Of a stretch of DNA of 64,000 nt, positions 27,310 through 35,068 are shown piece by piece. The stretch's first letter is position 1. Each line of letters starts with the position of its first letter. Location of the stretch: NCBI GenBank assembly GCA_949294185.1, contig CASFGA010000002.1:124001-188000 (forward strand), in the 5' to 3' direction. The notes beneath the pieces were generated by a model. It was not told the origin of the DNA, searched no databases, and saw only the letters and a list, made by a program, of their open reading frames with translations. The DNA comes from an uncultured Bacteroides sp. GTDB taxonomy: Bacteria; Bacteroidota; Bacteroidia; Bacteroidales; Bacteroidaceae. A program made the position numbers and the translations under genes.

Positions 27310-28686
27310 TTATTTCTTTTTACTTCTGTTCAGCCAAAGCTGGTTCATCTCTTCCAAGGTACGCCCCTTTGTTTCAGGCACACATCTCCATACAAAGAGA
27401 GCTGCCACCAAGCATATCACGCCATACAGAGAATATGCAAAGAACGGACTAAATTCATACATTACCGGGAAGGTGGAAGAAACCAGATAATTGAACACCC
27501 ACTGAAAAGCCACAGCTATAGCCACAGCCTTGCTGCGAATCGTGTTCGGGAAGATTTCCGCTATCAGAACCCAGCAGATAGGCCCCCACGACATCATGAA
27601 TGAAGCTGCATAAACGATGATGCACAATACTGCCACCATCCCTCCTATCTGGAACTCATCGCATGCCGCCGTGCCCAAAGCACCGACTGCCATACCCAGC
27701 GAACCGATAATCAGCAGCGGCTTGCGCCCCATCTTCTCTACCGTAAAGATAGCCACCAGTGTAAAGACGATGTTTACCACACCCATAATGACCGTCTGCA
27801 TCATGCCGTCGCCTCCTCCGCCTATGCTCTCGAATATGCGCGGCGCATAATAAAGCACGGCATTGATGCCTATCGCCTGCTGGAATACGGAAAGCAAGAT
27901 GCCGATGGCTATCACCGCCTTGCCATAAGTAAAGAGCTTTTCAGTCTTTTCAGTCGTTACCGACTTGATTTCAGCCAATATCTGCCTGGCCTTTTCCACG
28001 CCGTTGATCCGCTCCAGCACATGCAAAGCCTTCGGGCCGTTGTTTTCCATCACCAGATAGCGCGGAGTCTCCGGCACAAAAAGCAACAGGATGCCGAACA
28101 ATGCCGCCGGAACAACCCCCGACAAGAACATATAGCGCCATCCGTTTTCCACCAGTTCTTCCTCCGTCATGCCGTCCTTTATCAGATAATTCACAAAATA
28201 AACGACCAGCATACCGAAGATAATGGCAAACTGATTGCATGAAACCAACTTTCCGCGAATCTCGGAAGGAGCGATTTCCGCTATATACATCGGGCAGACT
28301 GCCGAAGCAAGTCCCACACCGATACCGCCGATAATCCGATAAAAGTTAAATGCCAGAATCAGAGAGAAGGAAGTATCCCCCTTGTCAAAGAACAGGAATT
28401 CCGGATAATAAGACCCCAAAGCAGACAAGAAGAACATGACAGCTGCAAGCCGCAGCGAACCACGCCGTCCCAACCTCGTAGCACAGACTCCTGAAATAGC
28501 CCCACCGATTACACACCCTATCAAAGCACTGGAAACCGTCACTCCATGCCAGAAAGAATTTAACCCCAAATGTTTCTGCAAAGCCTGCTCGGCTCCCGAA
28601 ATCACGGCAGTGTCATACCCGAAAAGCAGACCGCCCAAGATGGCCACAAAGACCAAACTTACCAAATACAAATTAGTGTTTTTCAC
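27310..28686 (-). CDS. xylE: Xylose/arabinose-type sugar:H+ symporter (MFS)
   Basis: A 12-helix sugar porter very close to Escherichia coli XylE: GGLLFGYDTAVISGAEQ, GRRGSLRLAAVMFFLS, YRIIGGIGVGLAS, MYIAEIAPSEIRGKLVS, QQAIGINAVLYYAPRIF, SWGPICWVLIAEIFP and VPETKGRTLEEM. I place the start at the GTG giving VKNTNLYLVSLVF, since no ATG precedes the first helix; a longer frame begins at a TTG 48 bp upstream. The exact pentose or hexose is uncertain. A divergent AraC-family gene probably regulates it. Confidence 0.88.
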   Translation of the reverse strand: MKNTNLYLVSLVFVAILGGLLFGYDTAVISGAEQALQKHLGLNSFWHGVTVSSALIGCVIGGAISGVCATRLGRRGSLRLAAVMFFLSALGSYYPEFLFFDKGDTSFSLILAFNFYRIIGGIGVGLASAVCPMYIAEIAPSEIRGKLVSCNQFAIIFGMLVVYFVNYLIKDGMTEEELVENGWRYMFLSGVVPAALFGILLLFVPETPRYLVMENNGPKALHVLERINGVEKARQILAEIKSVTTEKTEKLFTYGKAVIAIGILLSVFQQAIGINAVLYYAPRIFESIGGGGDGMMQTVIMGVVNIVFTLVAIFTVEKMGRKPLLIIGSLGMAVGALGTAACDEFQIGGMVAVLCIIVYAASFMMSWGPICWVLIAEIFPNTIRSKAVAIAVAFQWVFNYLVSSTFPVMYEFSPFFAYSLYGVICLVAALFVWRCVPETKGRTLEEMNQLWLNRSKKK

Positions 28687-28806
28687 AATGTTATGTTTAT
28701 AGTTTTCGTACTGGCTACGAAAATAAAAAATCAAGAGATTAGTTGTTCTTTTTCTTAGTTTTTTTTCACAAAATCAATTTAATAACAGTAAGAAAAGCCA
28801 CCAATA

Positions 28807-28838
28807 TTTGGGAATATAAAGCAAAGACATTATATTTG
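28807..28838 (+). promoter_or_regulatory. Promoter of the AraC-family regulator gene
   Basis: TTTG (28807-28810), 20 bp, TATATTTG (28831-28838), giving a start ~15 nt before the ATG. The ~170-bp divergent region also has to hold the symporter promoter; I could not identify a clear AraC operator. Confidence 0.7.
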
Positions 28839-28860
28839 TCCGAATAAAGCCGGATCAGAC

Positions 28861-29709
28861 ATGAAAAAACTCAATAAGCTTACCCTATTACCTGAAGGAA
28901 TGAAAATGACCGCAGGCATCGACATCTGCGGAAATTTCAAGCGGCTGTTCCGGCATCCCGCACCTGCTCCGGGCTGCATATTCCTATTGTGTACGCAAGG
29001 GAGCTGCACCATCACCGTCCATCTTACCCGATACAGCATGACAGCCAACTCCATGGCGGTCATCTATCCGGAAATTTATTTCCAGATAAACGAGCAAAGT
29101 CCGGACTGCCGCTTCTTTTTTGCAGGATTCTCAAAAGATCTGGTAAGAAGTGCACATCTGTTTTCACAAACCATCCAATACACTCCCTACATCATAGAAA
29201 GTCCGGTACTCCAGCTAAACGGCAAGGTATCTGAAGTATTGCGTGACTCAATCATGGTAATGATCAAATCATTACGGATTGACAACTTTATGGATGAAAC
29301 GCAGATTAACCTGGCCTACAGCCAGCTCATTCTGCACATAGGGGCCCTTTATGAAGAAAATGCTCCGGAAAAGGAATCTCCGCGATACAGCCGCAACCAG
29401 GAGATAGTCAAGGAACTGGTGCGATTTGTCATACAATATTACAAGACAGAGCGAAACGTTTCCTTCTATGCGGAAAAGATGCACCTTTCCCCGCAGCACC
29501 TGAGCACCACCATCAAAAAGATTACCGGAAAGACGCTGACCGACATCATTTCATCGTTCATCATCCACGATGCGCAAGCCAAGCTGCGCTCTACCGAAAT
29601 GACCATTCAGGAAATCGCCTATTCGCTGAACTTTACCGACATCTCCTTCTTCGGAAAATATTTCAAGCGGTATACCGGCATGTCACCTAAAAGATACCGC
29701 AATTCCTGA
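28861..29709 (+). CDS. AraC-family transcriptional regulator
   Basis: 282 residues. The N-terminal ~170 residues form a cupin-like sensing domain (TRYSMTANSMAVIYPEIYFQI). The C-terminal AraC double helix-turn-helix has YAEKMHLSPQHLSTTIKKITGKT and the family signature IAYSLNFTDISFFGKYFKRYTGMSPKRYR. It lies divergent from the XylE-type symporter, so sugar-responsive control of that gene is the simplest model. Confidence 0.88.
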   Translation: MKKLNKLTLLPEGMKMTAGIDICGNFKRLFRHPAPAPGCIFLLCTQGSCTITVHLTRYSMTANSMAVIYPEIYFQINEQSPDCRFFFAGFSKDLVRSAHLFSQTIQYTPYIIESPVLQLNGKVSEVLRDSIMVMIKSLRIDNFMDETQINLAYSQLILHIGALYEENAPEKESPRYSRNQEIVKELVRFVIQYYKTERNVSFYAEKMHLSPQHLSTTIKKITGKTLTDIISSFIIHDAQAKLRSTEMTIQEIAYSLNFTDISFFGKYFKRYTGMSPKRYRNS

Positions 29710-29715
29710 TTGCGG

Positions 29716-30285
29716 TCAATCTTCCTTCTTTTCTTCGGAGACAATGATTTCCACCTGTCCGCGCCTGCGCCGGAAACGTATCAGGCGGAGCAAGTCGGTC
29801 AGTGAATAGACTACAGCCGACGCTCCCAAAAAGATAAACGGCACTTCAGCCGCCTCGAAAGGATTGAACAGCACCACCACACCTGCCGCCAGAATGAGCA
29901 GAGGAAGCACGTACATCCCCGCCGGAACATGCATATAAGAACGGACAGCCATAAAGTTGACCAACTGATTGACACCTCCCAGCACCAGCAACGCCCCTAA
30001 CACATACATCAGAATGCTGATGAAGAATCCGGGCATAATGACCAACCATGCCCCAAACAGCGCACTGCCCAAAGCCACCACCGGAAACACACCACGTATT
30101 CCCGCCTCTTTCCGCGCCTTGGCACGCGCAAAATAAGAAAATATCCCCAACAGCCCCGGCAGCAGGAACAACACCCCCACCGTCACAACCAAATAGTTGA
30201 CAGCCATATCCGGCCATACCATCAGCAATATCCCCACTATCAGCGCACAGATGCTGCTGATCACCGCATAGTTAAAAGGTTTCAT
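29716..30285 (-). CDS. DUF308 / HdeD-like membrane protein
   Basis: 189 residues with six membrane helices in short repeated pairs (AVISSICALIVGILLMVWPDMAVNYLV, MPGFFISILMYVLGALLVLGGVNQLV, LPLLILAAGVVVLFNPFEAAEVPFIFLGASAVVYSL). The NPFEAAE turn and the layout match the DUF308/HdeD family. HdeD is an acid-stress membrane protein in enterobacteria; the role here is unknown. It is convergent with the araC-type gene (6 bp between stop codons). Confidence 0.75.
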   Translation of the reverse strand: MKPFNYAVISSICALIVGILLMVWPDMAVNYLVVTVGVLFLLPGLLGIFSYFARAKARKEAGIRGVFPVVALGSALFGAWLVIMPGFFISILMYVLGALLVLGGVNQLVNFMAVRSYMHVPAGMYVLPLLILAAGVVVLFNPFEAAEVPFIFLGASAVVYSLTDLLRLIRFRRRRGQVEIIVSEEKKED

Positions 30286-30393
30286 AGCTTTCTATGTTTT
30301 TAATTGTACGAATATAGTAACTTCTATGAACATAAACAACATTCCCGCCTGTTTGTTTTTCATCCGGTTTCCGATTTTCCTTCTTAAAATGCC

Positions 30394-30442
30394 AATACCT
30401 ATATATAGGTATTTCACCTTTTTATTTACCTATTTATAGGTA
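30394..30442 (+). promoter_or_regulatory. Two palindromic operators upstream of the porin-imelysin operon
   Basis: TACCTAT-AT-ATAGGTA (inside a 20-bp perfect palindrome, 30394-30413) and TACCTAT-TT-ATAGGTA (30427-30442). The arms are identical and the centres are 31 bp apart, about three helical turns. The second abuts the -33 region. This implies a dimeric metal- or redox-responsive repressor or activator; I cannot name the protein. A lone half-site ATAGGTATT also occurs at 31832-31840, before the imelysin gene. Confidence 0.8.
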
Positions 30443-30445
30443 TTG

Positions 30446-30473
30446 TTGATATTTTTTTAACCCCCTACCTTTG
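30446..30473 (+). promoter_or_regulatory. Promoter of the porin-imelysin operon
   Basis: TTG (30446-30448), 17 bp, TACCTTTG (30466-30473), 32 bp before the first ATG. The operators lie immediately upstream. Confidence 0.65.
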
Positions 30474-30505
30474 CCATCAAGGAAACGACCTAAAATAGTG
30501 AAAAA

Positions 30506-31825
30506 ATGAAAGAAAAAGTTTTATTGTTCTCTCTGCTTTTTGCAGCATACACGCCACACAGTTTCGCCGCAGACGGATTCGGAACAAAGGCCGACGATTC
30601 TGAAGACAAGACAGAAATAAAAGAAAAGAAAAAATCACGCTTCACCGTGGGAGGATATGGAGAAGCGGTCTACTCACGCAACTTTTACAGTGACAAGTAT
30701 ACACGATACATCAACCCGGAAAACTACAGGAATGAAGCCCACGGCCGTTTCGACCTGCCGCATGTCGTGATTTTTATCGGATACGACTTCGGCAAAGGAT
30801 GGTCAATGGGAAGCGAAATCGAATTTGAACACGGAGGGACAGAATCGGCTTTTGAAATCGAGCAAGAAGAAGCCGGAGAATATGAAAGTGAAGTGGAGCG
30901 CGGAGGTGAAGTGGCTCTGGAACAATTCTGGATTCAGAAGTCATTCTGTCCGCAATTCAACATCAAGGCCGGACATATCATCGTTCCGGTAGGCGGTACA
31001 AACCAGCATCACATGCCGACCGAGTTCTTCGGCGTTTACCGCCCCGAAGGTGAAAACACCATCATGCCCTGCACGTGGCACGAAACCGGCCTCAGCATCT
31101 GGGGGCAAGCCGGCGACTGGCGCTATGAAGCGCTGATCATTCCGGGGCTTGACTCCGACCGCTTCGACCGCTTGAACTGGATAAAGAACGGTGCAGGAAG
31201 TCCTTATGAGTTCAAAATCGGAAATGCCGTAGCAGGTGCTTTCCGTCTCGACAACTATTCCATCAAAGGCTTGCACCTGTCTGTCAGCGGATATATAGGA
31301 AACTCTTTCAGCAATACTCTGAGCGGAAACAAAGACAGCCAACGATATAAAGATGTAAAGGGTACCGTAGCAATCGGAGCATTCGACTTCCATTACAGTG
31401 ACCATAATTGGGTTGTCCGTGGAAATTTCGATTATGGCCACCTCAGCGATGCCGATATCATTTCGACCGTCAATAAAAACATGAGCCAGAACTCTCCTTC
31501 TCCCAAACAGGATGTAGCCTCTTCAGCCATTGCCGCAGGGGTAGAGGCCGGATATAACCTCTTCTCCCAATTCAGCAAGCTTGACAACAAGGGACAGAAG
31601 TTCTATGTGTTCGGCCGGTATGATTATTATGACTCTATGTACGACTCAAAAGTTCCGCTTTACCAGTACTGCGGGCGTCAGCGCGTGGCCGCCGGCATCA
31701 ACTATTACCCCATCGACGAAATTGTCGTCAAGGGAGAATACTCCATCGGACTGCTGAAATCATTCTACAACAACGAACCGGCCATTTCGATCGGAATTGC
31801 TTATGCAGGATTTTTCACGAAATAA
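30506..31825 (+). CDS. Outer-membrane porin-like beta-barrel
   Basis: 439 residues with a signal peptide (LLFAAYTPHSFAADGFG), a charged linker rich in Glu and Lys, then a barrel with alternating strands (RFTVGGYGEAVYSRNFYS; FYVFGRYDYYDSMYD) ending in aromatic-rich AYAGFFTK. It resembles phosphate-selective-porin-like proteins that accompany imelysins in Bacteroidetes. It probably gives outer-membrane passage for the substrate of this operon. First gene of the operon; 37 bp before the imelysin gene. Confidence 0.75.
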   Translation: MKEKVLLFSLLFAAYTPHSFAADGFGTKADDSEDKTEIKEKKKSRFTVGGYGEAVYSRNFYSDKYTRYINPENYRNEAHGRFDLPHVVIFIGYDFGKGWSMGSEIEFEHGGTESAFEIEQEEAGEYESEVERGGEVALEQFWIQKSFCPQFNIKAGHIIVPVGGTNQHHMPTEFFGVYRPEGENTIMPCTWHETGLSIWGQAGDWRYEALIIPGLDSDRFDRLNWIKNGAGSPYEFKIGNAVAGAFRLDNYSIKGLHLSVSGYIGNSFSNTLSGNKDSQRYKDVKGTVAIGAFDFHYSDHNWVVRGNFDYGHLSDADIISTVNKNMSQNSPSPKQDVASSAIAAGVEAGYNLFSQFSKLDNKGQKFYVFGRYDYYDSMYDSKVPLYQYCGRQRVAAGINYYPIDEIVVKGEYSIGLLKSFYNNEPAISIGIAYAGFFTK

Positions 31826-31862
31826 ATATAAATAGGTATTAACCATTTTACGAAAAAGAATT

Positions 31863-33080
31863 ATGAACAAACTTTTCAAACTTCCATTCTACATGGCTGT
31901 CAGTGCCATGATGGCCGCAAGCTTTACTGCATGCGACGATGACAACAACGGAAATCCCGGCGACGGCGAACTGTCTGCCAAAGACCAGGCTTTAAAAGAA
32001 GCAATCACACCGTATGTCGACAATACGGTAATCCCGACCTACAAGACAATGGCCGATGAAGCAATCATGCTGAGCACACTCTGCGATGAAGTAAGAGACC
32101 TGTTCATTAGCGGAAACGTGACTGACGCCAACAGCAAGATGGAGGAAGCATGCGAACACTGGACCAAGTCACGCGAGGCATGGGAGCTGAGCGAGGCTTT
32201 CCTGTTCGGCGCGGCCGGAGACTACAATATCGACCCGCACATCGACTCATGGCCTCTCGACAAGCCTGCCCTCATAGCCTTGCTGAGCAATCCTTCGATG
32301 ATGGAGGCTATCGGTGAAGGCGGCGGCGACTATGTAAGCAACAACTTGGGATACGGACTGTTAGGTTATCATGCCATTGAATATATGCTATTCGAACTGT
32401 CGGCCGACGGAAACTCAAGCAGCGTAAGAGACCTTCGCCACAACTTCGAGGACGGAACAGCCGTTACCGACAACCACCTGATATACATGGCTGCCGTAGC
32501 TGAAGACCTTCGCAACCAGTGCGTCCGTCTGGAAGCTTCATGGGCCGGTCTTGACAACGTTACCGAAGAAAAGCAGAACATTCTGGCCGATACCGAACTT
32601 GAGCCGACTTTCGACTACGGCACAAGCATGAAGAACGCCGGAGCCGGAGGAAGCAAGTATGCAAGCTACACGGAAGCTGCCCAAGAGCTGATTCAAGGAT
32701 GCATCGACATTGTTGATGAAGTAAGCACGCAGAAGATCGGACGCCCGAACAGCGGCATGAGCGAAGATGACAAAAACTACATCGAATCTCCGTATGCCCT
32801 CAACTCCGTAGTCGACTTTGCCGACAATATCCGCAGCGTGCGCAACGCCTATGAAGGACAGAACGACGACAAGTCCGTCAGCGACTACATCGCCAGTGTC
32901 GCTCCGGATGTTGATACAGAAATCCGGAATCTGATTGACGAATCCATCGAAAAAATCAACGCCATCCCCGAGCCGTTTGCCAAAAACGCGACCGGTGCCG
33001 AGGCAGACGCAGCCATTGTCAGTCTGAACAACCTGTCAACGGCTCTCGACAAAGCCAACGATGCTTTGCTGAACAACTAA
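31863..33080 (+). CDS. Imelysin-family (M75) surface lipoprotein
   Basis: 405 residues, lipoprotein signal (ASFTACDDDN), then an all-helical imelysin fold. The family motif GxHxxE is present as G168-Y-H170-A-I-E173. WPLDKPALI and the C-terminal helical repeat (about 285-400) also fit. Imelysins such as IrpA and the EfeO/M75 group are linked to iron handling; peptidase activity has been questioned. With the di-haem enzyme downstream, a metal- or haem-related role is likely. Confidence 0.88.
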   Translation: MNKLFKLPFYMAVSAMMAASFTACDDDNNGNPGDGELSAKDQALKEAITPYVDNTVIPTYKTMADEAIMLSTLCDEVRDLFISGNVTDANSKMEEACEHWTKSREAWELSEAFLFGAAGDYNIDPHIDSWPLDKPALIALLSNPSMMEAIGEGGGDYVSNNLGYGLLGYHAIEYMLFELSADGNSSSVRDLRHNFEDGTAVTDNHLIYMAAVAEDLRNQCVRLEASWAGLDNVTEEKQNILADTELEPTFDYGTSMKNAGAGGSKYASYTEAAQELIQGCIDIVDEVSTQKIGRPNSGMSEDDKNYIESPYALNSVVDFADNIRSVRNAYEGQNDDKSVSDYIASVAPDVDTEIRNLIDESIEKINAIPEPFAKNATGAEADAAIVSLNNLSTALDKANDALLNN

Positions 33081-33125
33081 ACAAAACTTTTTTCGCCGAA
33101 ACTCAGACAGTCATCCTGTGCCGCA

Positions 33126-33146
33126 AAGGCTTGAAACGACAGCCTT
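33126..33146 (+). other. Intercistronic hairpin imelysin / di-haem gene
   Basis: AAGGCT (33126-33131) pairs with AGCCTT (33141-33146). The phrase GACAGCCTTCC here recurs in the next intercistronic hairpin. It has no T-run, so it is more likely an RNA stability or processing element than a terminator. Confidence 0.4.
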
Positions 33147-33201
33147 CCGGCAGGGATGGCTTTAGTGACATGAATACGCAAACATACTAAAATTATCAGT
33201 T

Positions 33202-34953
33202 ATGAAGAAAGCCTATTACTTCTTGATGAGTTCACTGCTCGCAGCCGGCATGCTGAGTGCGTGCAGCGACGAGGAAAACAAGGGAGGAAATCCGGAAGGT
33301 GAGAATCCGGACAACGAATACCCTGAATGGTATTACGCAGGAGGCCAACTGGGAACAGCCTACCTCAGCACTTCAAACGCTTATGAGCAGCCGACCGAGC
33401 CGGTAGAGGCCAACGCCGAAATGAGTCAGCGCTTCAAAAACGGCGAACAGCTGTTCGAAAAAATGTACATGAGCAACCATACAGGCGTCCGCAAAGGACT
33501 GGGTCCGGCCTACGTACGCAGTTCGTGCATCCACTGTCATCCGGGATACGGACACGGCAAGCGCAATGCGGCCGGAAGCTTTGAAACCAGCTCCATCGGC
33601 AACGGCTGTCTGCTGGTCGTCTACAATCCGGAGACCGACGGATACGTGAGCTGGCTCACTGGGATGCCGCAAGGACATGCCGTAGAGCCTTTCAAAGCCC
33701 CGCTGGATGAAAGCAAAGTCATCATCACATGGAAGAAATACACCGACGACTGGGGCAACCAGTTCCCCGACGGCGAGACCTACGACCTGGAGTATCCCGA
33801 AGTGACCATGAGCCCCGATGCTGTATACGCATACAACGAAGGTGTAATCAGCGACCTGGGCAATTACAAGGTTTTGCTTGAGTCCACTATCGGCATCTAC
33901 GGAACCGGACTGGTTGATGCCATTTCTGATGAAGACCTGAAAGCCCAGTACGCTCAGGAAGAAAGCGACGGCTACCTGCCCAACGGCATCAATCCGGCCT
34001 TCTTCAAAAACGGAGAATGGGTAAAACAATACAGCAACACGAAAGCAACCGATGTCGCCGCCGATTTTGCCGACAAAGGCGAGCAGCATCCTTTCCGCTT
34101 CACCTATGCCCTGAGCCGCGGCCCGCTTCAGGATGCGGCAGGAGCCAACGCCATGTGGAACATCCCAAACGTTACCCGCAGCAACCGCCGTTATCATTAC
34201 CTTGATACGTATTTTTCAAACGATCAGGCAGCGGATATTGACCGTACCAAATTCGGCGGAAGCTCATGGGTAAAAGCTTCGGCATACGACCCCGATGTGC
34301 AGGCCGGCTACCAAAGCTACATCGAGACGGCAGACCCGGAAAAGAATCATCCGACCTGGCATGCCGACGACTACAGCGACCGGGAAAAAGTAGCCACCGC
34401 CATCGCCGCTTACCTGACCTCTAAAGAACTGGATGTGGAGATGGACGACGAAGACTATCTGGACTTCATGGTCTGGCACCGAGGCCTGGCCGTTCCCGCC
34501 GTGCGCAACATCGACAATGAAGCCGTGCAGCGCGGCAAAGAGTTGTTCGAGGAAATCGGATGCGCCTACTGCCACCGTCCGTCGTGGAAGACAGGAGCCG
34601 ACGACTATTTCGACCCCAACGGTTTCTTTGCAAGAGGCGACAACCGCCTGCCCAAATACCCGAACCAGACCATCTGGCCATATTCCGACTTCATACAGCA
34701 CAAGCTGCACATGGAAAATGACATCCGCACCGGATGGTGCCGCACCACTCCGCTTTGGGGACGGGGCCTGCACCAGATGTGCACCGGTTCGGCCACAGCC
34801 GACCGCCTGCACGACAACCGTGCTCGCAATGTCATCGAAGCCATCATGTGGCACGGAAATGCCCAAAGCGATGCCCGAAAGAGCGTTGAAAAGTTCCGCG
34901 AACTGCCTAAAGAAGACCGCGATGCCATCGTGAAGTTCATCGATGCCATCTAA
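33202..34953 (+). CDS. Di-haem c-type oxidoreductase (DUF1111) lipoprotein
   Basis: 583 residues with a lipoprotein signal (GMLSACSDE). There are two c-type haem motifs: C109-I-H-C112-H113 and C454-A-Y-C457-H458. The surrounding sequence matches the di-haem thiol-oxidoreductase family related to bacterial cytochrome c peroxidases (SCIHCHPGYGHG; LFEEIGCAYCHRP; TPLWGRGL). Electron donor and acceptor are unknown. It follows imelysin by 121 bp and precedes a haem-ligation gene, which would supply its covalent haems. Confidence 0.88.
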   Translation: MKKAYYFLMSSLLAAGMLSACSDEENKGGNPEGENPDNEYPEWYYAGGQLGTAYLSTSNAYEQPTEPVEANAEMSQRFKNGEQLFEKMYMSNHTGVRKGLGPAYVRSSCIHCHPGYGHGKRNAAGSFETSSIGNGCLLVVYNPETDGYVSWLTGMPQGHAVEPFKAPLDESKVIITWKKYTDDWGNQFPDGETYDLEYPEVTMSPDAVYAYNEGVISDLGNYKVLLESTIGIYGTGLVDAISDEDLKAQYAQEESDGYLPNGINPAFFKNGEWVKQYSNTKATDVAADFADKGEQHPFRFTYALSRGPLQDAAGANAMWNIPNVTRSNRRYHYLDTYFSNDQAADIDRTKFGGSSWVKASAYDPDVQAGYQSYIETADPEKNHPTWHADDYSDREKVATAIAAYLTSKELDVEMDDEDYLDFMVWHRGLAVPAVRNIDNEAVQRGKELFEEIGCAYCHRPSWKTGADDYFDPNGFFARGDNRLPKYPNQTIWPYSDFIQHKLHMENDIRTGWCRTTPLWGRGLHQMCTGSATADRLHDNRARNVIEAIMWHGNAQSDARKSVEKFRELPKEDRDAIVKFIDAI

Positions 34954-34987
34954 AGGCTTCATCTGCAAACCTAAACTGATTCTTTAA

Positions 34988-35043
34988 GGGGTGAAGGCTG
35001 CACCATCGGCATTTTCCATCTACAGGTGACAGCCTTCCACCCT
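34988..35043 (+). other. Intercistronic hairpin di-haem gene / ccsBA
   Basis: GGGTGAAGGCTG pairs with CAGCCTTCCACCC with one bulged base, around a 29-nt loop. No T-run follows. It sits between the di-haem stop codon and the ccsBA start codon. Confidence 0.55.
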
Positions 35044-35068
35044 ATTATCTGTTCATAAACCATCAGCA

